A DNA stretch of 19,509 nt. It comes from UBA699 sp050261915. Lineage in GTDB: Bacteria; Bacillota; Clostridia; Clostridiales; Clostridiaceae. The first letter of the stretch is position 1. Each line of letters starts with the position of its first letter. Position numbers and translations under genes: made by a program. Below are positions 7,249 through 14,957 of this stretch, piece by piece. The stretch is taken from assembly GCA_050261915.1 (NCBI GenBank), contig JBLNDT010000018.1, positions 1 through 19,509 on the forward strand, read 5' to 3'. The notes beneath the pieces were generated by a model. The model saw nothing but the letters and a program-made list of their open reading frames with translations. It ran no database searches and was not told the DNA's origin.

Positions 7249-8652
7249 CTATTTACTTTCAACCATCCTCCAGGCAGTTCTGTTTAGAACTTTTCCACCA
7301 GCAAAGGTGTTCATATTTATAAACATATGTTGGAACTCACCAGTTAAATTTTCTGGAATTATTAAATGCAGTATATTTCCTTTAGATTTGTTTTCAACTA
7401 AAAATTCAGCCCCAGTGTTGGTATCAAATATCTTGTTATTCTTAAGTGAAATATTAAGCCTTTTAGTATCTGTAACATTAAAAAAAATTAACCCAAGATT
7501 ATATTCAACATACTTATCATATTCATCATCAAGAACTGCAAATATATGGATGCTTTTTGAAGCTGATCTTTCTGCATTTATACTAATAATATTGGCTCCT
7601 TTTATAACTTCAACCCCTAGGGTATCCTCCTTCGGGTTCGCAATTATCAAGTTTGAAGGACTTGGAACAATATTGTCATCTTTTCCACCTGTGTTTTTAA
7701 GTGCTGCATTGCCGTATACTCCAAACAACTCGTTTCTCCTCTCAAAAGCAGTCATTAGTGGACCTAACAACTTAATTTGAGTATTGAAATAATGTATAAC
7801 TTCTGTCTTTTCTTCTATATCAGTGCTATCCATGTCAAGAGCATACCAGCTTGTTCCCGTGTTCGCAAGTTTTGCTGGAGGTACCAGATACATATTAGTA
7901 TCCCTCTTTAGGGGTGTTGGCCAATCTCCTCTGTGCACCAAATATAAAAGCTCCCTTGAAGGATTGTAATTAAGTTTTGTAACAGCATACTTTACAAATG
8001 CATTTGAAGCCAGATGATCCGGGTGCCTGTCATTTGGATGGGGATATATTATATATGTGGGCTTATAGCTTTCTATTATTCTTTGAAGGTCATTTTCAAG
8101 ATTATAACCACAGTAAACCTCACCCTTTGAAAAACTGTTGGTATATGGGTTTTTGTCTGTTTTAGATCCAATGCTTGTATAGGGATTATCCTTATCCCAG
8201 TTTTTATTAAATAATTGAACTATACCTCCGTCAGGATATCCTAAAAAAATAACATCATTCTCATCTACACCGAGCCTTTTCAATGCTTTGAGAGACTCCT
8301 TCTGACGTTCATATCCAAAATTAATATACTCAATAGGCTTAGGACTGGCTTCAAAATAATCAACCTGAAGTGCACTCTTGAATCCATCTCCATTGGTTAT
8401 GAAAGCTACCTTAACATTACCACCCTCTTTTATTGTTTTTTTAATGAATTCAGCTGACCCTAATACTTCATCATCGCAATGTGGTGCAATTACAAGTACT
8501 CTATCACTTTTGGAAGCTGGATTAAAATCTGGCAGATTCATTCTAAAAAATAAATTTGAAATAAATTCTCTTGCAAAAAAAACTGTTATACCTAAAAGTA
8601 AAACAGAAATGCTTATATAAAGAATAAATTTTATATCTTTTAGTATTCTCAT
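7249..8652 (-). CDS. Membrane-anchored PIG-L/LmbE-family deacetylase
   Basis: A zinc-dependent N-acetyl hydrolase family that removes acetyl groups from GlcNAc-type sugars and conjugates. With the ATG at 8652 it has 467 residues. A membrane anchor is at about 7-27. The metal motif PHCDDE is at 57-62 (the family's AHPDDE with Cys for Pro). The second motif, HPNDRHPDH (205-213), supplies the remaining metal ligand and a catalytic His. The family domain ends near residue 300. A C-terminal extension of about 150 residues looks beta-rich and is not recognised. The anchor and extension suggest action outside the cell, perhaps on wall polysaccharide, but this is inference. The ATG at 8652 is favoured over a GTG at 8661 because GGGGTGAGG sits just before it. 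The gene is probably transcribed alone. Confidence 0.88.
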   Translation of the reverse strand: MRILKDIKFILYISISVLLLGITVFFAREFISNLFFRMNLPDFNPASKSDRVLVIAPHCDDEVLGSAEFIKKTIKEGGNVKVAFITNGDGFKSALQVDYFEASPKPIEYINFGYERQKESLKALKRLGVDENDVIFLGYPDGGIVQLFNKNWDKDNPYTSIGSKTDKNPYTNSFSKGEVYCGYNLENDLQRIIESYKPTYIIYPHPNDRHPDHLASNAFVKYAVTKLNYNPSRELLYLVHRGDWPTPLKRDTNMYLVPPAKLANTGTSWYALDMDSTDIEEKTEVIHYFNTQIKLLGPLMTAFERRNELFGVYGNAALKNTGGKDDNIVPSPSNLIIANPKEDTLGVEVIKGANIISINAERSASKSIHIFAVLDDEYDKYVEYNLGLIFFNVTDTKRLNISLKNNKIFDTNTGAEFLVENKSKGNILHLIIPENLTGEFQHMFINMNTFAGGKVLNRTAWRMVESK

Positions 8653-8760
8653 TAGCCTCACCCCATAAACTTATTAGCAGTGAAAAGTAAAAATCCCTAT
8701 GGGAGTATGATTTACATAAGTTTAACACAAACTTTAGAAGAGTTAAAGATTCCATCTCCA

Positions 8761-8785
8761 ATAAAAAAGAGCTCTGAAGAGCTCT
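8761..8785 (-). terminator. Intrinsic terminator after the acetyltransferase gene
   Basis: AGAGCTC (8768-8774) and GAGCTCT (8779-8785) form a 7-bp perfect stem with a 4-base loop. On the minus strand the stem runs straight into TTTTTTAT. It lies 6 bases after the stop at 8791. Confidence 0.85.
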
Positions 8786-8790
8786 ATGTA

Positions 8791-9294
8791 CTATTCATTG
8801 TTCAAAACTTTTTCGTAACAATTAAAAGGTTTTTCCTTTCCTAAAAAATTCATTTTCCCAACAAAGGTATAACCACATTTTTTAAATAATGCATTCATTT
8901 TTGTATTTATTGAATAGGTGTCAGTTTTTAAATATCTTATATTATTTGATAAGGCCAGATTCTCTGCAAATTTCATTAATTCTGATCCTATCCCCTCTCT
9001 CCTGAAGTTTATGTTAACTGCCATTCTATGAACTACCATACAAGTTTCCTTTAATGTCCATTTCAACCCAGCATATTCAACTGGCTCTACCTTGTTTATG
9101 CATACAAAGCCTACTAATTTATCATTTTGCTCTGCCACATATAAGTCTTGATTATTTATGTCATTAATAAAATCCTTTTCACCTGGGTAGTTTTCATCCC
9201 ACTGAGTATTGTTGTATTCTCTCATCTCAGCCACAGTAGCCCTAATTATTCCCATAATCTCCTCTAAATCATCAAATAGAGCTTTTCTAATCAT
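8791..9294 (-). CDS. GNAT-family N-acetyltransferase
   Basis: A 167-residue cytoplasmic enzyme that should transfer acetyl from acetyl-CoA to an amine. The acetyl-CoA pyrophosphate loop is visible as 'RREGIGSELM' at about 98-107 (Arg-x-x-Gly-x-Gly), preceded by 'VVHRMAVN' (beta 4) and followed by 'YLKTDTYSINTKMNALFKKCGY', the usual beta5-alpha4 region. An AGGAGG SD lies 7 bases before the ATG. It starts only 11 bases after the marR-like stop codon, so the two genes are co-transcribed and the MarR protein probably controls it. A MarR-GNAT pair suggests detoxification or antibiotic-type acetylation, but the substrate is unknown. Confidence 0.88.
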   Translation of the reverse strand: MIRKALFDDLEEIMGIIRATVAEMREYNNTQWDENYPGEKDFINDINNQDLYVAEQNDKLVGFVCINKVEPVEYAGLKWTLKETCMVVHRMAVNINFRREGIGSELMKFAENLALSNNIRYLKTDTYSINTKMNALFKKCGYTFVGKMNFLGKEKPFNCYEKVLNNE

Positions 9295-9305
9295 TAATAA
9301 TCCTC

Positions 9306-9755
9306 CTAAAAATTTTTAATATCCTTCCAGTCATTTTCAATATTTTCTCTCATTCTTATTATTAACCTGTTGACAAGCTCCTTTTCTTCCATGGTGAAAT
9401 CGTGTAGACAAGTATCAATGCTTCTATTTTCTTCTTCAATAATAAATGAGTATACCTCTTGTGCCTTATCCTCTGGGTATAATCTCCACATTCTTTTATC
9501 TGCTTCATCTCTTTTTTTAAATATATATCCTGCTTCAATAAGTTTTTGTATAGCCTTTGTTGTAGTAGTTTTGTCAACTTTTAACAGATTCGATAAGTCA
9601 ATTAAATTAATTCCCTTATTTTCACATATTCTTGTTAAAAATGTAAACTGTCCTTTTTGAAGATTAATCTCTTTGAATTTAACATCATTTATTGAATTTA
9701 TGCATCGTGATAATGCTCCAATTTCTCTTAACAAATTGCTGTTTAAATTCCCCAT
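9306..9755 (-). CDS. MarR-family transcriptional regulator
   Basis: A 149-residue winged helix-turn-helix protein. The DNA-binding part is at about 49-98: 'LIDLSNLLKVDKTTTTKAIQKLIEAGYI' is the helix-turn-helix and 'KKRDEADKRMWRLYPEDK' is the wing, with the Asp-x-x-Asp-Lys-Arg pattern typical of MarR. Terminal helices form the dimer interface. The start is ATG at 9755, with a GGGGGCGGA SD just upstream. Two matching 18-bp palindromes cover its own promoter, which is strong evidence for autorepression. It is followed after 11 bases by the acetyltransferase gene, its likely second target. Known relatives respond to phenolic or antibiotic-like ligands or to oxidation; the ligand here cannot be read from the sequence. 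Confidence 0.92.
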   Translation of the reverse strand: MGNLNSNLLREIGALSRCINSINDVKFKEINLQKGQFTFLTRICENKGINLIDLSNLLKVDKTTTTKAIQKLIEAGYIFKKRDEADKRMWRLYPEDKAQEVYSFIIEEENRSIDTCLHDFTMEEKELVNRLIIRMRENIENDWKDIKNF

Positions 9756-9768
9756 ATTCCGCCCCCAA

Positions 9769-9798
9769 TAAATATAGTTGAATATTCAACTATATTTA
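9769..9798. promoter_or_regulatory. MarR operator, site 1 (over the transcription start)
   Basis: A perfect 30-bp palindrome whose 18-bp core (9775-9792) is TAGTTGAATATTCAACTA. It lies directly downstream of the predicted -10 element, over the expected transcription start, where a bound repressor would block initiation. Confidence 0.85.
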
Positions 9799-9826
9799 GT
9801 ATAACATTTATTAGTTGAAATTTCAA
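9798..9826 (-). promoter_or_regulatory. Sigma-A promoter of the marR-GNAT operon
   Basis: On the minus strand TTGAAA (9826-9821), a 17-base spacer and TATACT (9803-9798) form a near-consensus vegetative promoter. The -35 lies inside operator site 2 and the -10 touches site 1. The predicted start is near 9791. Confidence 0.8.
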
Positions 9827-9829
9827 CTA
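9812..9829. promoter_or_regulatory. MarR operator, site 2 (over the -35 element)
   Basis: TAGTTGAAATTTCAACTA is a perfect 18-bp palindrome that differs from the core of site 1 only at the two central bases. The two centres are 37 bp apart. It contains the -35 hexamer. Confidence 0.85.
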
Positions 9830-9837
9830 TATATTTT

Positions 9838-9877
9838 TATAAAAAAACATCAAATATTGTATATTCCAATATCTGAT
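9838..9877 (-). terminator. Intrinsic terminator after the Cys-rich small protein gene
   Basis: A 12-position stem (9847-9858 with 9866-9877, one mismatch) begins and ends CATCA/TGATG. On the minus strand it is followed by TTTTTTTAT. It closes the transcript of the 9893-10105 gene just upstream of the marR operators. Confidence 0.75.
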
Positions 9878-9892
9878 GTACTTGTTTAAATT

Positions 9893-10105
9893 TTATTTAT
9901 GGTCTTTCAACACTATTTTTGCAAATTCTTCAAGAGAGTCTCCTTCTCTTGGTTCTGAATCCTTAACTAAATTAAAAAAACAATTTGGTATTTCTTTTAA
10001 TTTTAAATTTTTATTAATACAAGGCGTACATCCCCTATCATGCTTTGTAGGATGCAGAGAACAATTGAAATTTTTACATGTACAAAATTCACTAAAATTG
10101 CCCAT
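9893..10105 (-). CDS. Small Cys/His-rich protein (70 aa), putative metal-binding
   Basis: Seventy residues with Cys at 8, 10, 15, 26, 29 and 42 and His at 18 and 22. The pattern runs Cys-x-Cys-x4-Cys-x2-His-x3-His-x3-Cys-x2-Cys, followed by 'NKNLKLKEIPNCFFNLV'. It resembles small clostridial Cys-rich proteins annotated as DUF6485-like, a recall that is not firm. The clustered ligands suggest binding of zinc or an iron-sulfur cluster. There is no signal peptide. AAGGGGGA lies 5 bases before the ATG. It follows cheV by 67 bases, with a hairpin lacking a T-tract between them, so it may be expressed partly by read-through. Its own terminator follows. Its function is unknown. Confidence 0.8.
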   Translation of the reverse strand: MGNFSEFCTCKNFNCSLHPTKHDRGCTPCINKNLKLKEIPNCFFNLVKDSEPREGDSLEEFAKIVLKDHK

Positions 10106-10125
10106 ACATTTCCCCCTTATTATTA

Positions 10126-10156
10126 AGAGCCTAATCAGTATAACTGACTAAGCTCT
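10126..10156 (-). other. 14-bp hairpin between cheV and the small Cys-rich gene
   Basis: On the minus-strand RNA, 10156-10143 pairs with 10139-10126 in a 14-bp stem with two G-U pairs and a 3-base loop. The reverse transcript would have A-C mismatches instead, so the hairpin is built for the minus strand. It is followed by TTAATAATAAGGGGG, not a T-tract. It could be a leaky terminator or an RNA processing/stability element between the two genes. Confidence 0.5.
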
Positions 10157-10172
10157 CTCATACTTAAATTTT

Positions 10173-11075
10173 TTATTTAGCCAACAGAGTATCAATAAGG
10201 TCAACCAGCTCACCAATTTCCGGTTTGCTTAACTGAGCATCTACTCCTAAAGACTCTCCTTTATGTTTTAACTCATCTGTAATTAAGGATGAGAATATAA
10301 TTACAGGCAATTTTCTCATAACCTCATGTTCCTTTATTTTTCTTGTAAGAGTGAATCCATCCATCTGAGGCATTTCAATATCTGTAATTAATATTTGAAC
10401 ATCCTCAATAAATTTTTCTCCCTTTTTATCAAGAATGTCTTCTATGTAGTTTAAAGCCTGTTTACCATCATCAAACATTTTAATACTGTTGAACCCTGCC
10501 TTTGTAAGTGTTTCCGTTATAAGTCTTCTTATTAATGGTGAGTCATCTGCCATAACAAGCTTAGCTCCAGACCTGTCTTTATATGTCACATCCACTATTT
10601 TATTTTCATTTATACCACTGTTAGGATTAATGTCTGTGACGATTTTTTCAAAATCAAGCATTAATATAATTTTTTCATTAAATATTATATTTCCAATAAC
10701 AAGTGAATTTGCTGTCAAGTCCTCAGGTTTTAATATCTGATCCCATTTAATACGATGTACTCCAACTATGTCATCAATATAAAATGCAACTTTAACCTTA
10801 TTAAATTCACAAACAATGACTCTAAATCTATTTTCAGATTTATGTTGGTTTTCCAGAACAAATTTTAAATCAATTAGTGGAATTATTTCTCCTCTTACCA
10901 ATAGCAAACCAGCTATTGCAGCATGAGCATTAGGCAATTTTGTAATATTTTCTTCTTTAACATCTATTACCTCTTTAACTTTTATTACATTAATTGCATA
11001 AATCCTTTTGCCAATTAAAAATTCAAGTATTTCAAGTTCACCAGTACCAGCTTCTAATAATATATCGCTGCCCAT
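10173..11075 (-). CDS. cheV: Chemotaxis coupling protein CheV (CheW-REC)
   Basis: CheV couples MCP receptors to the kinase CheA and tunes that coupling by phosphorylation of its receiver. Of 300 residues, about 13-150 form the CheW-like domain ('EILEFLIGKRIYAINVIKVKEV', 'AGLLLVRGEIIPLIDL') and about 172-298 the receiver. The receiver has its acid pair at D177/D178, the phosphoacceptor D232 in 'ILITDIEMPQMDG', S262/S263 and the conserved K284, so it should be phosphorylatable. An AAGGTGGG SD follows the preceding stop codon, and the gap to the phosphatase gene is 12 bases, so it belongs to the same operon. No CheA or CheW is encoded here, so it must work with a chemotaxis core elsewhere, or with the operon's own MCP. 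Confidence 0.93.
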   Translation of the reverse strand: MGSDILLEAGTGELEILEFLIGKRIYAINVIKVKEVIDVKEENITKLPNAHAAIAGLLLVRGEIIPLIDLKFVLENQHKSENRFRVIVCEFNKVKVAFYIDDIVGVHRIKWDQILKPEDLTANSLVIGNIIFNEKIILMLDFEKIVTDINPNSGINENKIVDVTYKDRSGAKLVMADDSPLIRRLITETLTKAGFNSIKMFDDGKQALNYIEDILDKKGEKFIEDVQILITDIEMPQMDGFTLTRKIKEHEVMRKLPVIIFSSLITDELKHKGESLGVDAQLSKPEIGELVDLIDTLLAK

Positions 11076-11087
11076 TCTTATCCCACC

Positions 11088-12233
11088 TTACTTATTTTTT
11101 ATAATCATTACTGCAATGTCATCATCTAATTCCGTTCTTTCCTTGTAATTAAAATGCTTTACAAGGTAATCGAGAAACTTGGATTTATCTTTGTCAAATA
11201 TTAGATCGTATTCATTGCAGTATTTCAAAACGCTTGTCCACCCAGAAATGTTTGCCTCTTTCATATTACTAAAAAGCCCATCTGTGTACAAAAATATATG
11301 GTTTCCTTTTCCAAACTCCATATTCTTTGATTCAAATACCACGTCTTTTAGCATACCTATTAAGAAACCATCCTCCTCCAACAACTTAATGTGTTTTTTA
11401 GAATTATTGTATATCACCGGATATGGATGTCCTGCATTTGAATACCATAGCTTATCTTCAATTATGAACCCTGCAAAGGCAGAAATCAAGCTTAATTTAT
11501 CTTCTCCAAATACTTCAAAAAACATATTGTTTATTATATTCAATAATTCTCCTGGAGTCTTGCAATATTCTACCTTTGCATTAAAAATTACAGTCAGCAT
11601 CATGGACATCATTGCAGATGAAATTCCGTGACCGCAAATATCTGCAATGATAAACCAAAATTTATCATTAACCTGTTTTGTACAAAATATGTCTCCGCCA
11701 ACTTCTTCACAAGGCACATATCTTGCCCAAACCTCCACTTTATCGTAGCTTTTATAATCAAATACCAATGCTTTTTGAAGCTGCTCGGCAAGTTGAAGTT
11801 CTTCCTTGATTTTCTCTTTATACTTTTCAAGCTCTAGCCATGTATTATAATAATTAATGGCATTTTTAACCTTTAAGGGTAAGGTTATTCTTATTGCATC
11901 TGATGTCAGTGGCTTTGTAAAATAATCTACCGCCCCTAATTCCAGTGCCTTTTGGACACTATCTTCTTCATCTAATGCTGACCACATTATTACAGGAATA
12001 TTTGCGCTAAATGGATCTTCTTTTATCTTGGAAAGAGCTTCAATTCCATCCATTATTGGCATCATGATATCCAAAATAATAACACTTACGCTGTTCTTGT
12101 TAATGACTTCCAAAGCTTCTTTTCCATCTTTAGCCTCTAGAAAATCAATGCCCTCTATTGCCTTGGACAAACATTCTTTTATTAGCTTTCGGTTAATAAG
12201 AATGTCATCCACAACCAAAACTGTTTTTGACAT
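11088..12233 (-). CDS. Receiver-PP2C (RsbU/SpoIIE-type) serine phosphatase response regulator
   Basis: A response regulator whose output is a PPM-type Ser/Thr phosphatase, the class that dephosphorylates STAS anti-anti-sigma proteins. In 381 residues: receiver at about 3-120 with D9/D10, phosphoacceptor D55 ('ILDIMMPIMDG'), S85 and K107; a coiled linker at about 130-158 with 'LAEQLQKAL'; and a SpoIIE domain at about 165-380 with metal ligands D181 ('EEVGGD'), D198 ('DICGHG'), D318 ('YTDGLF') and the acidic end 'ELDDDIAVMI'. All key residues are present, so both halves look active. Its likely substrate is the STAS protein encoded 22 bases upstream. The SD is weak (AAAGTAGTGA), which suggests translational coupling. 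The likely phosphodonor is the HPt protein or hybrid kinase of the neighbouring cluster (inference). Confidence 0.93.
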   Translation of the reverse strand: MSKTVLVVDDILINRKLIKECLSKAIEGIDFLEAKDGKEALEVINKNSVSVIILDIMMPIMDGIEALSKIKEDPFSANIPVIMWSALDEEDSVQKALELGAVDYFTKPLTSDAIRITLPLKVKNAINYYNTWLELEKYKEKIKEELQLAEQLQKALVFDYKSYDKVEVWARYVPCEEVGGDIFCTKQVNDKFWFIIADICGHGISSAMMSMMLTVIFNAKVEYCKTPGELLNIINNMFFEVFGEDKLSLISAFAGFIIEDKLWYSNAGHPYPVIYNNSKKHIKLLEEDGFLIGMLKDVVFESKNMEFGKGNHIFLYTDGLFSNMKEANISGWTSVLKYCNEYDLIFDKDKSKFLDYLVKHFNYKERTELDDDIAVMIIKNK

Positions 12234-12255
12234 AAAATCACTACTTTCTTGAGGA

Positions 12256-12537
12256 TCAATCGATCTCGAATACTCTGTCTAATCTTGTAAGTTTAAATAA
12301 CTTCATAACATCTTCGTTTAAACCCACCAGTTTTACATTTCCATTGTGCTCTCTGCATTTTTTATAAACAGTAACCAAAACCCCTAAGCCTGTACTATCT
12401 ATAAATGTGCAGTAGCTAAAGTCAAACATAAATTTATTATGACCCTCTTCTATAAACTTATTAACCTGATTTCTAAAATTTGCAACTTCATTAACCGCAA
12501 AATTTTCTGGAATATTAATAGTTATAACATTATCCAT
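12256..12537 (-). CDS. STAS-domain anti-sigma factor antagonist (SpoIIAA/RsbV-like)
   Basis: Ninety-three residues forming a single STAS domain. The key loop reads 'FIDSTGLGVLV' with D47, S48, T49 and G50; S48 is the serine that the partner kinase (RsbW/SpoIIAB type) phosphorylates and the PP2C phosphatase dephosphorylates. The unphosphorylated form binds the anti-sigma kinase and frees its other partner. The SD GAGGTGA overlaps the MCP stop codon, with 10 bases between the genes, so translation is coupled. The operon supplies both enzymes that would act on it: the ATPase at 14553-14948 and the phosphatase at 11088-12233. Confidence 0.93.
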   Translation of the reverse strand: MDNVITINIPENFAVNEVANFRNQVNKFIEEGHNKFMFDFSYCTFIDSTGLGVLVTVYKKCREHNGNVKLVGLNEDVMKLFKLTRLDRVFEID

Positions 12538-12547
12538 TTAACTCACC

Positions 12548-14545
12548 TCAAATCTTAAATTTTTCAACAAGTCTAGACAGCTCTTCTGACATAGAGCTTG
12601 TTTCCTCTGCTGTAGCTGTTATATTTTCCATAGCAGATACTTGATCATTGGCTGCTACTGATACACTTTTACTCTGAGCTGTGGTATTTTCAGTTAATGT
12701 TGCCAGTTCATTAATCAAACTTACTATTTTATCGGAAGATGCCACTTCATCTTTAGTAATTTCGTCAATTTCATTTATATTTCTTACCATTTCTTCTACA
12801 GAATTTATTATGTCAATAAAAGATGCATCAGTATCAGAAGCTACTGCAACTCCCTTGTCCACCTCTGCCTTTGCCTTATTCATTGAAACAACAGCACTTT
12901 CAATCTGATTAACCATCTGGCCTACCAATGTATCTATTTCCTTAGCCCTGCTGTTTGATTCTTCAGATAAATTTTTAACCTCCTCAGCAACCACACTGAA
13001 ACCCTTCCCGTTTTCACCTGCTCTTGCTGCTTCTATTGCTGCATTTAATGCCAAAAGATTTGTTTGCTCTGCAATATCATTTATTGTTCCTATAATTCCT
13101 GCAACTTGATTTGATAAAGAATTTACTATACCTAAAGAATCAGAGGTCTCTGCAGCAGATGAGCTTATTACATCCATTGCTCTAACCGTCTCCTCAACTT
13201 TGTTTCTTCCTAAATCTGCAACTTTCCTTGTATTTTCTGCATTTCCGCTTGTAATTTGTGCTCTATTTTGTGCAAGCTGTACCAAGCTGGAAAGCTGAAC
13301 CATTACCTCGGAGGCACTAATTATTGAATCGTTTTGCTTCTCTGCATCGTTTGACACTTCAATAATACTTGAATTTATTTCTTCAGTAGCTGCACCCATT
13401 TCTTCTGAAGATGCTGCCATTTCTTCTGAAGCAGCATTCAACTGCTGTGCTGCATTTTGTACATTCGTTACTATATCCTTTTGATGGGCAATCATTGCAT
13501 TAAAGGAATCCCCAAGCTCTTTTATTTCATCATTGGTTTTTATTTCCACACTGACTGTTAAGTCTCCCTCTCCTGCCAGCTTCATAAGTTCTTCAAGCTT
13601 TTTAATTGGATTAATTATATATTTTGAAGAAACAAAGTATGCAATGCCCATTGCTATTATTATGGCAATGATAATAAGTATAATTGTATTTCTTTTTATA
13701 GATAATGTTGAGGACATATAATCATTGTAATTTGCAGTTACTGCTATTGCCCAGTTTCCAGTTTGCTTAAAACTTACATATTTATATACTCCCTCATATG
13801 TATAAAATCCCTCTCCGGATTTTCCCGCTATCATTTCCTCTACTAATTTTTTAAGTTCAGGGCTTTTAGTATCTACTAAATTTTCTTTAAGAACCTTTTC
13901 TGAAACAGGATGATAAACCACAAGACCTGTTTTATCTATCATATATGCATATCCACTATTCCCAACCTTAATGCTTGCAGCATATTTTGATATATAATCA
14001 AATGGAATTACTCCAACTATGACCCCTGTTATCTTCTCACCATTTTTTAAAGGGTATGCCACAGTAATTGATGGTTTTCCGCTGATTTTAGAAATTATAA
14101 CATTGCTTACCGAAGCTGAACCACTCATTGCAGCTTTAAAATAATCTCTATCACTTAAATCCATGCCTGGATTTACCGCTTCACTGGTCATTACCGCTTT
14201 ACCAGTTGAATCTGCTATAATAACTGATTCTATAGAATTATTGCTGCCCTTTTGAATATTTTGAATATAACTAAATGCACTATCTATGTAAGCTTTATCT
14301 GAACCTTCAGCAGCAATTGCAAGGTTCGTATTTAGGCTTGCAATCTGCATGGCACTCTTTACGGATTCTATTTGCTTGTCTATTATTTGAGAAGCTTGTG
14401 TTGTACATTCAACTAACCTTTGTTGAACTTCCGTTTGAATTGTATCATGGGACATTTTATAGGAATAAAACCCTAAAATACCCAGTGGAACAGAAGTGAG
14501 AACTAGAAAGATTACCATTAACTTAGCTTTAAGTGTGAACTTCAT
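12548..14545 (-). CDS. Methyl-accepting chemotaxis protein with Cache sensor
   Basis: A 665-residue transmembrane chemoreceptor. TM1 is at about 9-29. The extracellular Cache domain spans about 35-280 ('NPGMDLSDRDYFKAAMSG' at about 125-142, 'YMIDKTGLVVYHP'). TM2 is at about 286-307 and HAMP at about 308-360, followed by the long signalling hairpin. The hairpin tip that contacts CheA/CheW is present near 490-535 ('IAEQTNLLALNAAIEAARAG', 'GKGFSVVAEEVKNLSEES'). There is no C-terminal CheR-tether pentapeptide; it ends 'LVEKFKI'. The SD AAGGGGGAG lies within the last codons of the upstream ATPase gene, so translation is coupled. Sitting between an anti-sigma-type kinase gene and its STAS partner is unusual and suggests a shared signal. 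The ligand is unknown. Confidence 0.95.
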   Translation of the reverse strand: MKFTLKAKLMVIFLVLTSVPLGILGFYSYKMSHDTIQTEVQQRLVECTTQASQIIDKQIESVKSAMQIASLNTNLAIAAEGSDKAYIDSAFSYIQNIQKGSNNSIESVIIADSTGKAVMTSEAVNPGMDLSDRDYFKAAMSGSASVSNVIISKISGKPSITVAYPLKNGEKITGVIVGVIPFDYISKYAASIKVGNSGYAYMIDKTGLVVYHPVSEKVLKENLVDTKSPELKKLVEEMIAGKSGEGFYTYEGVYKYVSFKQTGNWAIAVTANYNDYMSSTLSIKRNTIILIIIAIIIAMGIAYFVSSKYIINPIKKLEELMKLAGEGDLTVSVEIKTNDEIKELGDSFNAMIAHQKDIVTNVQNAAQQLNAASEEMAASSEEMGAATEEINSSIIEVSNDAEKQNDSIISASEVMVQLSSLVQLAQNRAQITSGNAENTRKVADLGRNKVEETVRAMDVISSSAAETSDSLGIVNSLSNQVAGIIGTINDIAEQTNLLALNAAIEAARAGENGKGFSVVAEEVKNLSEESNSRAKEIDTLVGQMVNQIESAVVSMNKAKAEVDKGVAVASDTDASFIDIINSVEEMVRNINEIDEITKDEVASSDKIVSLINELATLTENTTAQSKSVSVAANDQVSAMENITATAEETSSMSEELSRLVEKFKI

Positions 14546-14552
14546 AATTTTA

Positions 14553-14948
14553 CTACTCCCCCTTACATATATATTTAGTCATTATTATTGAATTCCCTTC
14601 ATATTGAACTTTATCTGCAAAGCATTCAATTAGATAAAGTCCTCTTCCACTTTCATCATATAGTCTGTTTTCGTTTATTTCAGTCATATCTTTGACTTTA
14701 TTAAACCCATTCCCTGAATCTTTTACCTTTATAATTAAGGTTTCATCTGACAATTGGTATTTCAGTTTAACCAATTTGTTTACATCCCCTGCATTTCCAT
14801 GCAGTACTGCATTGGTGACAGCTTCCATCATGATAAGTTTTATTTCGAATATTTCCTCTTTCAAATCTAGTTCTTCAATTATATTATCAATTTTTTCACA
14901 AATATTATCAAAACCATAAATTAATAATTCACCACTTTTATCCGCCAT
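14553..14948 (-). CDS. Anti-sigma-type serine kinase / GHKL ATPase (RsbW/SpoIIAB-like)
   Basis: A single GHKL (HATPase_c_2) domain of 131 residues. The ATP-binding boxes are all present: N-box 'MMEAVTNAVLHGN', G1 'KDSGNGF' and G2 'SGRGLYLI'. Proteins of this type bind a sigma factor (or another target) and phosphorylate a STAS antagonist on serine. The start is the ATG at 14948, which has AGGTGA 5 bases upstream; GTG (14957) and ATG (14954) overlap that SD and are unlikely. It is the first gene of the operon and ends 7 bases before the MCP start. No sigma factor gene is nearby, so the target could be a sigma factor elsewhere, FlgM-like, or not a sigma factor at all. Confidence 0.9.
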   Translation of the reverse strand: MADKSGELLIYGFDNICEKIDNIIEELDLKEEIFEIKLIMMEAVTNAVLHGNAGDVNKLVKLKYQLSDETLIIKVKDSGNGFNKVKDMTEINENRLYDESGRGLYLIECFADKVQYEGNSIIMTKYICKGE

Positions 14949-14957
14949 CTTCATCAC

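Noticed and set aside
7307..7780. 157-codon plus-strand frame opposite the PIG-L gene
   Set aside because: The sense strand encodes an uninterrupted deacetylase. The antisense product is hydrophobic low-complexity sequence with no SD.
11179..11631. 150-codon plus-strand frame opposite the PP2C domain
   Set aside because: It lies wholly within the phosphatase gene, with no initiation signal or family similarity.
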